From JAZDFC01 sp043808235 (GTDB lineage: Bacteria; Bacteroidota; Ignavibacteria; Ignavibacteriales; Melioribacteraceae), in contig JAZDFC010000014.1 of assembly GCA_043808235.1 (NCBI GenBank), forward strand, positions 1 to 64,000: DNA of 64,000 bases, in the 5' to 3' direction. The notes beneath the pieces were generated by a model. That model was not told where the DNA came from and did no database searches. It saw only the letters and a program-made list of their open reading frames with translations. Positions 31,480 to 40,689 of the stretch are shown here, one piece after another (the stretch's first letter is position 1; each line of letters opens with the position of its first letter). The translations under genes were made by a program, and so were the position numbers.

Positions 31480-32244
31480 ATGAACCGGAACAGCATTAAT
31501 AAATTACGTTTGTCTATAGATAATTTTTCATCATTGACTTCGACGTTAATTCACGTAATTGTGCTTATTTTATTTTTCATATTCAGTTCGGCTATTCCCG
31601 AACCGGAAAATTTAATACAAGTTAGTTACGGTGAACCGGGCGGCGGTTCCGGCGGTTTTGGTCCCGATCCTGATTATACCAAACGAACCGATATTATCAA
31701 TGAAGAAAAGAAGGAAGACGAGCAAAAGGAACTTAGCGATTCAGTTCCCGAAACGAATAGTGAAACAAATGAACCGACTGAAAAAATAAAAGTTTCCGAA
31801 ACAAAAACGAGAGAAGTACCGCCGGAAAAAACTCCAATTGAAAATCCGAATATTGGAAATGCAGCCGGAAATAATAAAGATGGGCGCGGAATTGGAAATG
31901 GTACGGGCACAGGCAGCGGAACCGGAAATGGAAATGGAGATGGACTCGGCGATGGATTAGGAAACGGAATTGGAATTGATTGGGGCGGCAGAGTTCGTAA
32001 AATTTATTCATATACTATTCCTAAATATCCCGATGGCACTAGCAAAGAAATTGATATAAAATTAAAATTTACAATTCTTCCAGACGGTTCCGTCTCGAAT
32101 ATTATTGTATTGAGAAAAGCGGATGCAATTTTGGAAAAAACCGCAATAGAGTCTTTGAGATACTGGCGATTCGAACCACTTCCCTCTTCTATCACTCCAA
32201 CTCCGCAGGTAGCAATTATAACTTTCCCTTTCAGGCTGGAATAA
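31480..32244 (+). CDS. tonB: TonB-like energy transducer with glycine-rich linker
   Basis: A 254-residue protein with an N-terminal TM helix (about 19-38) and an acidic/Lys-rich part. A Gly-Asn/Thr-rich linker (about residues 125-166) stands where most TonBs have Pro-Glu/Pro-Lys. The TonB C-terminal fold ends with KLKFTILPDGSVSNIIV and AIESLRYWRFEPLP. It sits five bases after exbD. It couples the ExbBD motor to outer-membrane receptors; no TonB-dependent receptor is in the window. Confidence 0.87.
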   Translation: MNRNSINKLRLSIDNFSSLTSTLIHVIVLILFFIFSSAIPEPENLIQVSYGEPGGGSGGFGPDPDYTKRTDIINEEKKEDEQKELSDSVPETNSETNEPTEKIKVSETKTREVPPEKTPIENPNIGNAAGNNKDGRGIGNGTGTGSGTGNGNGDGLGDGLGNGIGIDWGGRVRKIYSYTIPKYPDGTSKEIDIKLKFTILPDGSVSNIIVLRKADAILEKTAIESLRYWRFEPLPSSITPTPQVAIITFPFRLE

Positions 32245-32337
32245 AATTCTTATCGCATTAATGGATATTTACTTCGTAAATTTCGGCTGTTCGATATAAT
32301 TATTTGCATATCTATTTTTCTGAAAGGAGTAACCAAA

Positions 32338-34071
32338 ATGAGTCTACTCTTAATTGTTGCAGGTGCCGCAGTAATTTATATTATTGTTTATAAAACCTAC
32401 GGTAATTTTCTCTCAAGCAAGGTTTATGAATTAGATAACTCACGTGTAACCCCCGCGGAAGAAATTAAAGATGGAGTGGATTATATCCCAACGAATTTTA
32501 AATTCCTTATGGGACAGCACTTCTCAGCCATCGCAGCCGCCGGACCAATTACCGGACCTATAATTGCGGGAGTAATGTTCGGATGGGTCCCAGCATTAAT
32601 TTGGATAATCCTTGGCTCCATATTCATCGGCGGGGTTCATGATATGGGTTCAATAGTTGCTTCGATAAGACACAAAGCAAGATCAATTACCGAGGTAGTA
32701 AAAGAAAATGTTTCCACACGTGCGTGGATACTGTTCATGATTTTTATTTGGATTACCCTTGTTTATGTGATTGTAGCTTTCACGGATATCACTTCAAGTT
32801 CATTTGTTGGAGTTATTACCCTTGAAAATGGAGAAAAGGTTGGAGGCGGTGCAATAGCTACATCCTCAATGCTATACCTTATCTTACCGATTATAATGGG
32901 ACTTGCATTAAAATTTACTAAACTGAACTTGACCTGGGCTACGATTATATTCCTTCCATTAGTTGGAGTCGCAATTTGGATTGGACCATATCTTCCATTC
33001 GATTTGGGATCGATTTTCGGATTGGATGTACAATCGTCGCAGAAACTTTGGAACGTATTTATTCTCGCATATTGTTTTGTCGCCTCTATCATTCCCGTAT
33101 GGATGCTGTTACAGCCACGCGGACATTTGGGAGGATACTTTTTATACGCAGCACTTATTACTTGCGCAATCGGATTAATATTCGGCGGATTCGAAATTCA
33201 GTACCCTGCGTTCACAAAATGGGATGAGAATCCCGGTAATTTTTGGTTCCCGATGTTTCCAATTTTATTCATTACCGTTGCATGCGGAGCTTGCTCGGGG
33301 TTTCATTCGCTTGTCGGTTCGGGAACAACATCCAAACAACTTGCTTGCGAAAAAGATGCAAAGGTTGTCGGATACGGAATGATGCTGCTTGAAGGAATGG
33401 TAGCTGTTATTTCTCTTGCTTGTGTAATGATTTTAGCTACAGATAATCCGCTTGTTAAATCATCGCCGAATTTTATTTACGCATCCGGCATCGGGCGATT
33501 TCTTGATTTGATCGGAATACCCGCTGCATTTGGAATTTCTTTCGGATTAATGGCATTCACAACATTCGTTTACGATACACTTGATGTTTGCACAAGACTT
33601 GGGAGATATATTATTCAGGAAATCACCGGCTGGAAAAATTTATTTGGTCGTGCGTTTGCCACTTTAATAACTGTAGGTGTTCCTATCTTCTTCGTAACAG
33701 CAACGATGATGGATGCAAAAGGTAATGCGGTTCCGGCCTGGAAAATATTTTGGAGTATTTTCGGTGCTTCCAATCAGCTTTTAGCCGCGCTTGCTCTAAT
33801 CGGAATTACTGTTTGGTTATACCGCACTGCAAAATTTAAATATGCCTGGATATTTTCATTCGGCCCGGCTTTATTGATGTTCGTCATATCCAACTGGGCA
33901 TTAATAATTTTAATACGCGATAGTTGGTTTAAAACCGGTTCGCTTGTTTTAACTTCAGATCCTATTCCGATTGTTGCGTTGGTATTATTCTTATTAGCGT
34001 TCACGATGGCAGCCGAAACAATTTATGCGTTGTTTTTCTCGAATAAAAAATTAGCAGCCAACTCAGTTTAG
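32338..34071 (+). CDS. cstA: CstA-type carbon starvation / peptide-pyruvate transporter
   Basis: A 577-residue, strongly hydrophobic protein with the CstA N-terminal features (HFSAIAAAGPITGPI, DMGSIVASIRHKARSI) and the conserved CSGFHSLVGSGTTSKQL in the middle. Its length is nearer the short CstA group (about 580) than E. coli CstA (701). AAGGAG lies seven bases upstream. CstA proteins import peptides or pyruvate; the substrate here is not fixed by sequence. Confidence 0.9.
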   Translation: MSLLLIVAGAAVIYIIVYKTYGNFLSSKVYELDNSRVTPAEEIKDGVDYIPTNFKFLMGQHFSAIAAAGPITGPIIAGVMFGWVPALIWIILGSIFIGGVHDMGSIVASIRHKARSITEVVKENVSTRAWILFMIFIWITLVYVIVAFTDITSSSFVGVITLENGEKVGGGAIATSSMLYLILPIIMGLALKFTKLNLTWATIIFLPLVGVAIWIGPYLPFDLGSIFGLDVQSSQKLWNVFILAYCFVASIIPVWMLLQPRGHLGGYFLYAALITCAIGLIFGGFEIQYPAFTKWDENPGNFWFPMFPILFITVACGACSGFHSLVGSGTTSKQLACEKDAKVVGYGMMLLEGMVAVISLACVMILATDNPLVKSSPNFIYASGIGRFLDLIGIPAAFGISFGLMAFTTFVYDTLDVCTRLGRYIIQEITGWKNLFGRAFATLITVGVPIFFVTATMMDAKGNAVPAWKIFWSIFGASNQLLAALALIGITVWLYRTAKFKYAWIFSFGPALLMFVISNWALIILIRDSWFKTGSLVLTSDPIPIVALVLFLLAFTMAAETIYALFFSNKKLAANSV

Positions 34072-34188
34072 CTATGAACGTATAATAATGTGCATGTTAT
34101 AAAAAATCAATTTGATGCAATAAATAGATCGTCAACATTCAATACTGGATGATGTTTATTTAAGAAAATTATAGATAAAAGGGAAATA

Positions 34189-35304
34189 ATGGCGCTTTTA
34201 GATTCGTTCAGACCAAAGTGGAAACATTCAGATTCTAATGTTCGATTAGAAGCAGTAAAAAAATTAACCGATCAAAAAATCCTTGCTGAAATTGCACAAG
34301 ATGAAAAAGAAGGTTGGAAAATTTGCAAAGCAGCAATAGAAAATCTTACCGACCAAAAAGTCCTGACAGATATTGCAAAAAGCAAATATGAATTCACCCG
34401 TAAAGCGGCTATAAAAAATCTGACCGATCAAAAAGTTCTGGCTGATCTTGCTCTAAATGATGAAAATACAGACGTTCGTATAGCTGCCATCGAAAAATTG
34501 AATGACCAGAAAATCCTAGCAGATATTACAAAAAATGATAAATACTATTTAATTCGGGCTGAAGCATTGGAAAGGATAACCGATGAAAAAGTAATTGTTT
34601 ATGTTGCAAAAAATGATGATAACTATCAACTCCGCTTAACTGCTTATGATAAAATTGGCAAAGGTTATAGTCAAGAGGCTTTATCTGAGATTGTTCAAAA
34701 TAGTGATAATTTTATGAATCGTCTATCTGTTATATCAAAAATAACTGATCAAAAAGTCCTTATTGATGTTGCGAAAAATGATTATATTTTAAGCGTTTGC
34801 GAAGCAGCCATAAAAAACTTATCCGATCAAAATGCCCTTGCAGATTTTGCGAAAAATGATAAAAGAAAAGCCATTCGTTTAAGAGCTAAAGAAAATATTA
34901 CCGACCCAAATATTCTTGCTGATATTGAGAAAGAAAGAGATAAACTTCGCGATGAGATGCCGGAAGAATTTGAAGCAACCTGTTTGGAAAGAGTGCCTTT
35001 TGAATATGATTCAGCAATTCTGGAAAAAATGCTTTCTGATTATAATGGTATCGATTTAGGTAATGAGGTATTGGTAAATATTGTAGATAGATTAATAGTA
35101 GAAGTAGCCTGGAAACAAGAGAACGATAAAAATTTTGATAAGAAGAGGACACAATTTGAGATAAGAGATATTCTAATTAAAAAGATTGGGAAAGAGTTAA
35201 ATAAAAGGGGTGGGCTGAATTTGATGAAAAGAGTTTATAATGATATAAATGGTAATAGAAACCTTGATATGACCTGGAACGGTATTGGCGAATGGCGAGG
35301 GTAG
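34189..35304 (+). CDS. HEAT-like (leucine-rich-variant) repeat protein
   Basis: A 371-residue cytoplasmic protein. The first 250 residues hold about ten units of 24-25 residues of the form A-IKNLTDQKVLADIAKND, a HEAT/LRV-like solenoid. The C-terminal 120 residues are different, with EYDSAILEKMLSD and EIRDILIKKIGKELNKRGG. No enzyme motif is present, so it is probably a protein-binding scaffold. Its end overlaps the truncated DinB-like gene by 13 bases, perhaps at an old recombination junction. Confidence 0.75.
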   Translation: MALLDSFRPKWKHSDSNVRLEAVKKLTDQKILAEIAQDEKEGWKICKAAIENLTDQKVLTDIAKSKYEFTRKAAIKNLTDQKVLADLALNDENTDVRIAAIEKLNDQKILADITKNDKYYLIRAEALERITDEKVIVYVAKNDDNYQLRLTAYDKIGKGYSQEALSEIVQNSDNFMNRLSVISKITDQKVLIDVAKNDYILSVCEAAIKNLSDQNALADFAKNDKRKAIRLRAKENITDPNILADIEKERDKLRDEMPEEFEATCLERVPFEYDSAILEKMLSDYNGIDLGNEVLVNIVDRLIVEVAWKQENDKNFDKKRTQFEIRDILIKKIGKELNKRGGLNLMKRVYNDINGNRNLDMTWNGIGEWRG

Positions 35305-35750
35305 TTTTTTATAACCAGCTTTTCCACCCGTTGGACTTTTATTTATCCGCTGAGGGAGAAGAGCTTGTACCTCCTTCTCCTTTCAGCCTTACTAAACTGG
35401 ATCCGGAAGGCTTACTGCCTGAACGGATTTATTCAAAAAATGAATTGCGTAATTATCTTGCATATTGCCGTGAAAAACTTTTTAGAATCCTTGATGAAAT
35501 TACCGGGAAAGATTTATCGTGTCGATTCATTTACGGATCAATTGACTTACCTTATTTTGAACTGACACAGTATAATATGCGACATATGCAGCACCACACC
35601 GGGCAATTAAACTTATATCTGAGGCAGAGAACAGATTCTGCCCCCCACTGGGTAAAGCAGGCAAAGAAACATAAAGCGGAGTTATTTCTCTGTCATTATC
35701 CACCTATTATCTCTTCAGTTTTAAAAATAAATTCTACTGATTTCTTTTGA
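35292..35750 (+). pseudogene. 5'-truncated DinB-superfamily gene
   Basis: A 152-residue frame. Its body (PLDFYLSAEG..., then NMRHMQHHTGQLNLYLRQ) matches the second and later parts of DinB-superfamily four-helix proteins, including the metal-binding HMQHH region. The first helix, about 45 residues with the first metal His, is missing. The start has no good ribosome site and lies inside the end of the previous gene. It most likely lost its 5' end when the HEAT-like gene was joined to it. A shortened functional protein cannot be excluded. Confidence 0.6.
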
Positions 35751-35953
35751 ATGATTGACTGTGCCAATGAAATAAGAATTCGATTGTACAATTAAGCATG
35801 TCAATTCTATCGAGACAATAAATCTCCGGTAATGATTTATATCAATTCTCTTATATAGGTTTTTCATAACTTTCGTTTGAAATTTTTACGGCATTATGAT
35901 AATAGTTTCCGCCGGTATGTCGTTCATTCATAAAAAAACTTTGCGAGGATTTT

Positions 35954-37033
35954 ATGAAGACCCGTGTGATTCATTTACTTGTATTTACAATTCTTTTAAC
36001 ATCGGTTTTATTTTGCCAGACAGAAAAATTCCGTAACGGAATATTTCTTCATCATTCAACCGGCGGCAATATCTGGGGACCTAACGGAAGCTCAACAAGC
36101 ATACCGGATGAAGTAACAAGGTTTAACAATGAGCGCGCACTAACCGGCGATAACGCGTTTTCGCTTGAAGAAAATTGGTACCCGGGTGGCGACAATGAAT
36201 GGTACACATGGGACAGAATTTTCAATAACGATCCTTCATATGATGATATTCACTCATTGCTTGCAAACAATAAAATCGTAATTATTAAATCGTGTTTCCC
36301 CTCTTCGAATATTTACGAATGGGGTTCTTGGGCCGATACCCTCTCTCCAGATTACAAAACCGTTTATAATTATAAATGGCATTGGCGAAACATTATAAAT
36401 GTAATGAAGAAATTCCCGCAGAATTTTTTTGCAATCTGGACAAACGCCCCGCTGCTTGCAAGCGATACAAACGATGAAGAAGCAATGCGCTCGGATGCTT
36501 TCTGCCAATGGGCGAAAGATACGCTGGCTTTAGGATTGAATGAAATTTTCGGTGCGTTTCCCCCCAACGTTTATGTGTTCGACTTCTTTCATAAAATTTC
36601 CGGAAGCAACGGTAAATTGAAAGCGATGTATTCAGCTGGAGACAGCCATCCAAATGGAGATGCTACGCAGCTTGTCGCTCCCCAATTTGTTGATGAAATA
36701 CTCGGCGCCGCTTTACTGTATGAAAATTTTACCACAGATGTTGATGAAATAATTGAATCCCCGAATGAATTCAATCTCGAACAAAACTATCCGAATCCGT
36801 TTAATCCGGAAACAGTAATCAGTTGGCAGCTTGCAACCAGCAGAAAAGTACAATTAAAAATTTATGATTTGCTTGGAAGAGAAATAGTTACCCTCGTTGA
36901 TGGATTCCAAAGTGCAGGCATTCATCATTCTACATTCTCTACTCTTGATTATGGATTACCGAGCGGTGTGTATTTTTACAAACTTCAAGCTGGAGAATTT
37001 TCTGCAATTCGTAAAATGATTCTACTAAAATAA
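35954..37033 (+). CDS. Secreted SGNH-hydrolase-like protein with T9SS domain
   Basis: A 359-residue exported protein. A signal peptide (1-22, ending VLFCQ) precedes a domain starting GIFLHHSTGGNIWG and ending SAGDSHPNGDA. The D-x-HPN part is like block V (Asp/His) of SGNH hydrolases. A canonical GDS block I is not seen, so catalysis is unproven. The T9SS domain begins NYPNPFNPETV (about 277). It may act on surface or environmental carbohydrate esters. Confidence 0.75.
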   Translation: MKTRVIHLLVFTILLTSVLFCQTEKFRNGIFLHHSTGGNIWGPNGSSTSIPDEVTRFNNERALTGDNAFSLEENWYPGGDNEWYTWDRIFNNDPSYDDIHSLLANNKIVIIKSCFPSSNIYEWGSWADTLSPDYKTVYNYKWHWRNIINVMKKFPQNFFAIWTNAPLLASDTNDEEAMRSDAFCQWAKDTLALGLNEIFGAFPPNVYVFDFFHKISGSNGKLKAMYSAGDSHPNGDATQLVAPQFVDEILGAALLYENFTTDVDEIIESPNEFNLEQNYPNPFNPETVISWQLATSRKVQLKIYDLLGREIVTLVDGFQSAGIHHSTFSTLDYGLPSGVYFYKLQAGEFSAIRKMILLK

Positions 37034-37055
37034 TTTTCTCTCTACTCTCTTGATG

Positions 37056-37094
37056 ACGGAGAAGCTGGGATTTTTCCGGCGGCTCCGTTTTTTA
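37056..37094 (+). terminator. Rho-independent terminator
   Basis: Arms ACGGAG (37056-37061) and CTCCGT (37083-37088) followed by six Ts. It separates the SGNH-like gene from the convergent kinase gene. Confidence 0.7.
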
Positions 37095-37124
37095 TTTTGC
37101 TTTTGGAGATTAAGAAATACTCTC

Positions 37125-38897
37125 TTATTTCGGCACAGTAAAGGAAATAACCGTACCGGCATTTACTGCGCTTTTAACCGTAATTTCACCATTATGCCTT
37201 TCAATAAATTCCTTACAAATTAAAAGTCCAAGTCCGCTGCCTCTTTCATGTGCAGTCCCTTGCCGGGTTATTTGAGTAGATAATTTGAATAAACTTGCAG
37301 AGATTTCTTCGTCCATTCCAATTCCATTATCTTCAACAGCAATTATAATTTTTGATTCACCATCTTGAATATTAACATTTACCCAACCGTTTTCATTAGT
37401 AAATTTTATAGCATTGTTAACCAGGTTTCGAATAACCGTCTCAACCATATTTGGATCGGCAATTATATTTAATTCATCATGGCAGATAAACTTAAGATTT
37501 ATTTTTTTATTCGCAGCCGGAATATTTAGAGCATTGAATACCCGGCCAATAACATGTTTGAGATAAATCCTGCTTGGCTTAAACTCAATTTTATCTGTCT
37601 GCGATCTTGACCAGGTAAGTAAATTGTCAATTAGGGAATAAACATCTTTGATTGCTTGATTGAGAAGATTCAAATCAATCTTTTTATCCTCAGCAGTCAT
37701 TTGATCAAAATTTTCTAATAAGAAATCAGAATATCCCATCAAACCGGAGAAAGGGCTCCTTAAGTCATGGGCAATAATGGAAAATAATTTATCCTTTGTA
37801 GTATTTATTTTATGTAATTCAACTGAACTTTTTTGCAGTTGTATCTCGCTCGATTTGAGAAGTTGATATTTTTCCGCGTTGGCTAACGCCAAGCCAACAA
37901 CATTACTAACTGAGGCCGCAAGATTTTTGTAATGATTTTTATATTGTGGAAACATAACACCACCGATAAATACTAAACCTAGTACTTTGGAAAGGTGAGA
38001 TATTTCTATAAATATATCCTGTGCTGTTTCGCAATCTTTTATTTTATCAAATTCCAATAATTGTAAATCTGTGTTTTCATAATCCCGTATCTTTTTTACA
38101 ATAGGCGTTCCTGCACGGTTGTCTTTTACCGGGAGATAAACGATCATTGACGGGGCACAAAGCAAAGTGAATAATTCGAAGAGTTTTTCTAAAACTTGCT
38201 CTCTATTATCAAAGGAACTAAGTTCAATCAATTTTTCGGAGATGAGCGCATAATCGGCTTTCTCCATATTAAGCTTGGCAATGGTATCTTTTAATTGTAT
38301 TTCCTTTTTATGATTCTCCCATCCCATTATTTTTTGGTTAATTATAAGCCGCAGATACTCTATTCCTATAGGCAATATTTCGTATGGTAAATTAACCGCT
38401 TCGGATAATTCATTCAGTAATTCCGTATCAATTGGTTCAATTCCGGTATCTAAGAAAAGAAGTTTACGTGCCGACTCATTAAAGAAATCACGAATCGTAT
38501 TTCTATCAAATCCCCACTCAGCAAATTTATGATGATAAGATTGCAACCATGTTCTCGTAAGAATGTAATAACCTGTAGCGAAATAATATTCAATAAGATT
38601 TTTGTTTAAAAGAATTTCAAAGCAATTATCAGCGGGAAGATAATTTACCTTATTGTTTTCCATTAACTCGGAAAATCGTTTCGAACAAGAACTGAGTACA
38701 AATATCTGCTCATAATCATTGATCCTTTCGTGAACAAAATTTTCAATAGCTTTCTTCGTAGGCTCAGGTTTATCGCACGCGTTTGGAAATGAAATTACAT
38801 CAGCATTAGTTATCTTATCCAATTCAATGATATGTTTTACTTCTTTAATAAAATAATTGCATACAACAAAACATACCTCTTTTCGGGATTTCATCAT
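37125..38897 (-). CDS. DUF1638-like/GAF soluble histidine kinase
   Basis: A 590-residue cytoplasmic kinase without TM helices. Residues 1-150 resemble DUF1638 (SFPNACDKPEP, LPADNCFEILLNKN, TRTWLQSYHHKFAEWGF), a family often found with corrinoid methyltransferases; Cys41, Cys71 and Cys92 are potential ligands. A GAF-like domain follows (about 220-345). The HisKA box is LFSIIAHDLRSPF (His377), and the HATPase has NLVNNAIKFT and GSGLGLLI. It overlaps the methyltransferase gene by 4 bases (ATGA), so it is coupled to the corrinoid module. Inference: its sensor part reads the state of the corrinoid/methyltransferase pair. No response regulator is adjacent. Confidence 0.82.
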   Translation of the reverse strand: MMKSRKEVCFVVCNYFIKEVKHIIELDKITNADVISFPNACDKPEPTKKAIENFVHERINDYEQIFVLSSCSKRFSELMENNKVNYLPADNCFEILLNKNLIEYYFATGYYILTRTWLQSYHHKFAEWGFDRNTIRDFFNESARKLLFLDTGIEPIDTELLNELSEAVNLPYEILPIGIEYLRLIINQKIMGWENHKKEIQLKDTIAKLNMEKADYALISEKLIELSSFDNREQVLEKLFELFTLLCAPSMIVYLPVKDNRAGTPIVKKIRDYENTDLQLLEFDKIKDCETAQDIFIEISHLSKVLGLVFIGGVMFPQYKNHYKNLAASVSNVVGLALANAEKYQLLKSSEIQLQKSSVELHKINTTKDKLFSIIAHDLRSPFSGLMGYSDFLLENFDQMTAEDKKIDLNLLNQAIKDVYSLIDNLLTWSRSQTDKIEFKPSRIYLKHVIGRVFNALNIPAANKKINLKFICHDELNIIADPNMVETVIRNLVNNAIKFTNENGWVNVNIQDGESKIIIAVEDNGIGMDEEISASLFKLSTQITRQGTAHERGSGLGLLICKEFIERHNGEITVKSAVNAGTVISFTVPK

Positions 38898-39922
38898 TCC
38901 TCTATCGGATAATTACCAAATTGATGCATCGCATCCGAGAAGGCAAGTAAAACATTATCGGGTACTTGCAATGGAATTTCACCATGAAAATCGGTTAGAA
39001 TAATACCGCCGCCGGATCCAAGTTCCTTAATCAACTTTTTAACTTCGGATTCAGTTTGTTTAGTCGTCCAGTTCCTCATTTTTATTGCATTAATCCCGCC
39101 TAGAATTGTTGCTTTTCCTCTACAACGATTTTTTACCTCTCTCAAATTATCGTCGATACCGGGTGCAATAGCGGCAAAGCCAAGAGATAATATTTCGTTC
39201 AAAATGTTAAAACATCTTCCTGAAGCAAAGTGGCATGCAACCGGTCCCTTTATTTGCGGAATAACTCTTTTCGCAATTTCAAATCCGGTTTTAAGATATA
39301 ATTCTTTGGGGATAATTGTAAGCGAAGAAACCGGATCGAAATAAACGACCGCAGTTGCACCCGCATCAAGTTGAGCGTTTGCCCAATCAACGCAGTACTT
39401 CTCATTTACCTGCATCAGCGTTTTGAATAGTTCCGGCTCGTTATAAATTAGATCCAGATATTTATCAAAACCCATCTGCATAACCGGCAGAGAGAATGGA
39501 CTCATCACCACACAAAATATTGGAATGTTTAGACTGACATTTTCCTTAAGTAATCTTATCGTAATTAATACATCACTTAATCGTGCTGATTCTTCGATAA
39601 CCGGGACAGTAAGTTTTTTTATATCCGAAGCTGATTTTATAACAGGCTCGCCGGCATTCGGAGGTCCATCATTTGAATAAATCACTTTCCCATTCCAAGG
39701 TTCAACTTCGATCGCCGCGTAATAGAACCCATAAAGTGCGTCGTTATTATATTTTTTCTGGAGCTTTAGCTGACCTTCGGCTACATATTCCGGTTTGGAA
39801 AAGTATTCTTCGATGGACATATCTAATTCTCTTGCACCATGCATTGTTAACGTCAAAAAGAAAGGAACTCTATCTCCCTCTTTATGACTCAATGAAGCAA
39901 CCATTCTTTCCATCGGTGTCAT
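38894..39922 (-). CDS. UROD-family corrinoid methyltransferase (MtaA/MtbA-like)
   Basis: A 342-residue uroporphyrinogen-decarboxylase-fold protein beginning MTPMERMVASLSHKEGDRVP, typical of the methylcobamide methyltransferase branch. In MtaA/MtbA the zinc ligands are H-x-C and a later Cys. By eye, the corresponding places read CHFASGRC and TDFHGEIP, so the usual Cys ligands seem changed. The methyl acceptor or donor is therefore unlikely to be simple coenzyme M. It has a GGAGG site and sits one base after the corrinoid gene. True heme-pathway HemE is excluded by its context and N-terminus. Confidence 0.82.
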   Translation of the reverse strand: MTPMERMVASLSHKEGDRVPFFLTLTMHGARELDMSIEEYFSKPEYVAEGQLKLQKKYNNDALYGFYYAAIEVEPWNGKVIYSNDGPPNAGEPVIKSASDIKKLTVPVIEESARLSDVLITIRLLKENVSLNIPIFCVVMSPFSLPVMQMGFDKYLDLIYNEPELFKTLMQVNEKYCVDWANAQLDAGATAVVYFDPVSSLTIIPKELYLKTGFEIAKRVIPQIKGPVACHFASGRCFNILNEILSLGFAAIAPGIDDNLREVKNRCRGKATILGGINAIKMRNWTTKQTESEVKKLIKELGSGGGIILTDFHGEIPLQVPDNVLLAFSDAMHQFGNYPIEE

Positions 39923-39923
39923 T

Positions 39924-40559
39924 TTATTTGTCCTCCGAATATTGATTTACTAATGAAATGGCATCCGATGCGTTATAACCGAAAGCATCCGCGCCGACTT
40001 CTTTCCACAGTTCAGGATCGAGCCGGAAAGGAGCGCCGCCAACAACAATCTTAACATTACATCCGTTTAATTTATTCTTGAGGTTTTTTACTTTCAAAGC
40101 GGAAGGAAGCATTAAAGTAGATACAAGAAGTATCTCAATTTTTTCTGCAATAACTTTTTTAACAAGATCATCTACCAATACACCTGTACCAAAATCCATT
40201 AATTCAAAACCTCCGGCCCGCAATCCAGAATAAACAATCCTCTTACCAAGAAGATGGTAATCTTCCAATACAACAATTGCCGTCTTAGGCTGGTTCTTTC
40301 TGTTTGGATCGGTTGGAGGAAGTATTGTATCGACAAGTTCTTCGCATATTTTTCCGGCCATGTAAACTTGAGCAAGTCCGATATCACCTTTTTCCCAATC
40401 ACAACCTATCTCTTCCAATGATTTGGCAATTAATTCGTTGGCAATTTCAATAGGGGTAAGGAACCGAATTACATTTTGTACAATTGAATTTGCAGTGCTT
40501 TTATCTATGGCTAATAATGCGGATTTAAACTGAGTGGAAATTAAATTAATATCTTTCAT
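39924..40559 (-). CDS. Corrinoid (B12-binding) methyl carrier protein
   Basis: A 211-residue MtaC/MtbC-type protein. A helical cap (about residues 1-85) precedes a Rossmann B12 domain. The cobalt-ligand motif is DYHLLG (Asp100, His102, Gly105), followed by LLVSTLMLPS and VVGGAPF. It should bind cobalamin base-off/His-on. It is the first gene of the corrinoid/methyltransferase/kinase unit. No cobalamin riboswitch is visible upstream, and no RamA-type reactivase is in the window. Confidence 0.88.
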   Translation of the reverse strand: MKDINLISTQFKSALLAIDKSTANSIVQNVIRFLTPIEIANELIAKSLEEIGCDWEKGDIGLAQVYMAGKICEELVDTILPPTDPNRKNQPKTAIVVLEDYHLLGKRIVYSGLRAGGFELMDFGTGVLVDDLVKKVIAEKIEILLVSTLMLPSALKVKNLKNKLNGCNVKIVVGGAPFRLDPELWKEVGADAFGYNASDAISLVNQYSEDK

Positions 40560-40689
40560 AGCTGAACTCGATTAGTTTTTCGATACTGATTTTTCATCAC
40601 AATAAAAACGAAAGATATATTCTCGATGCGATGTATTTATACTATCATAAAATGATAAAATATTTGCTATTGTTCAAGTGACGCACAAT

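Noticed and set aside
38894..39922. Heme-pathway uroporphyrinogen decarboxylase (hemE)
   Set aside because: The N-terminus and corrinoid/kinase neighbours fit the methyltransferase branch of the family.
40560..40689. Cobalamin riboswitch upstream of the corrinoid gene
   Set aside because: No B12-box-like sequence or suitable structure was seen in the 130-base leader.
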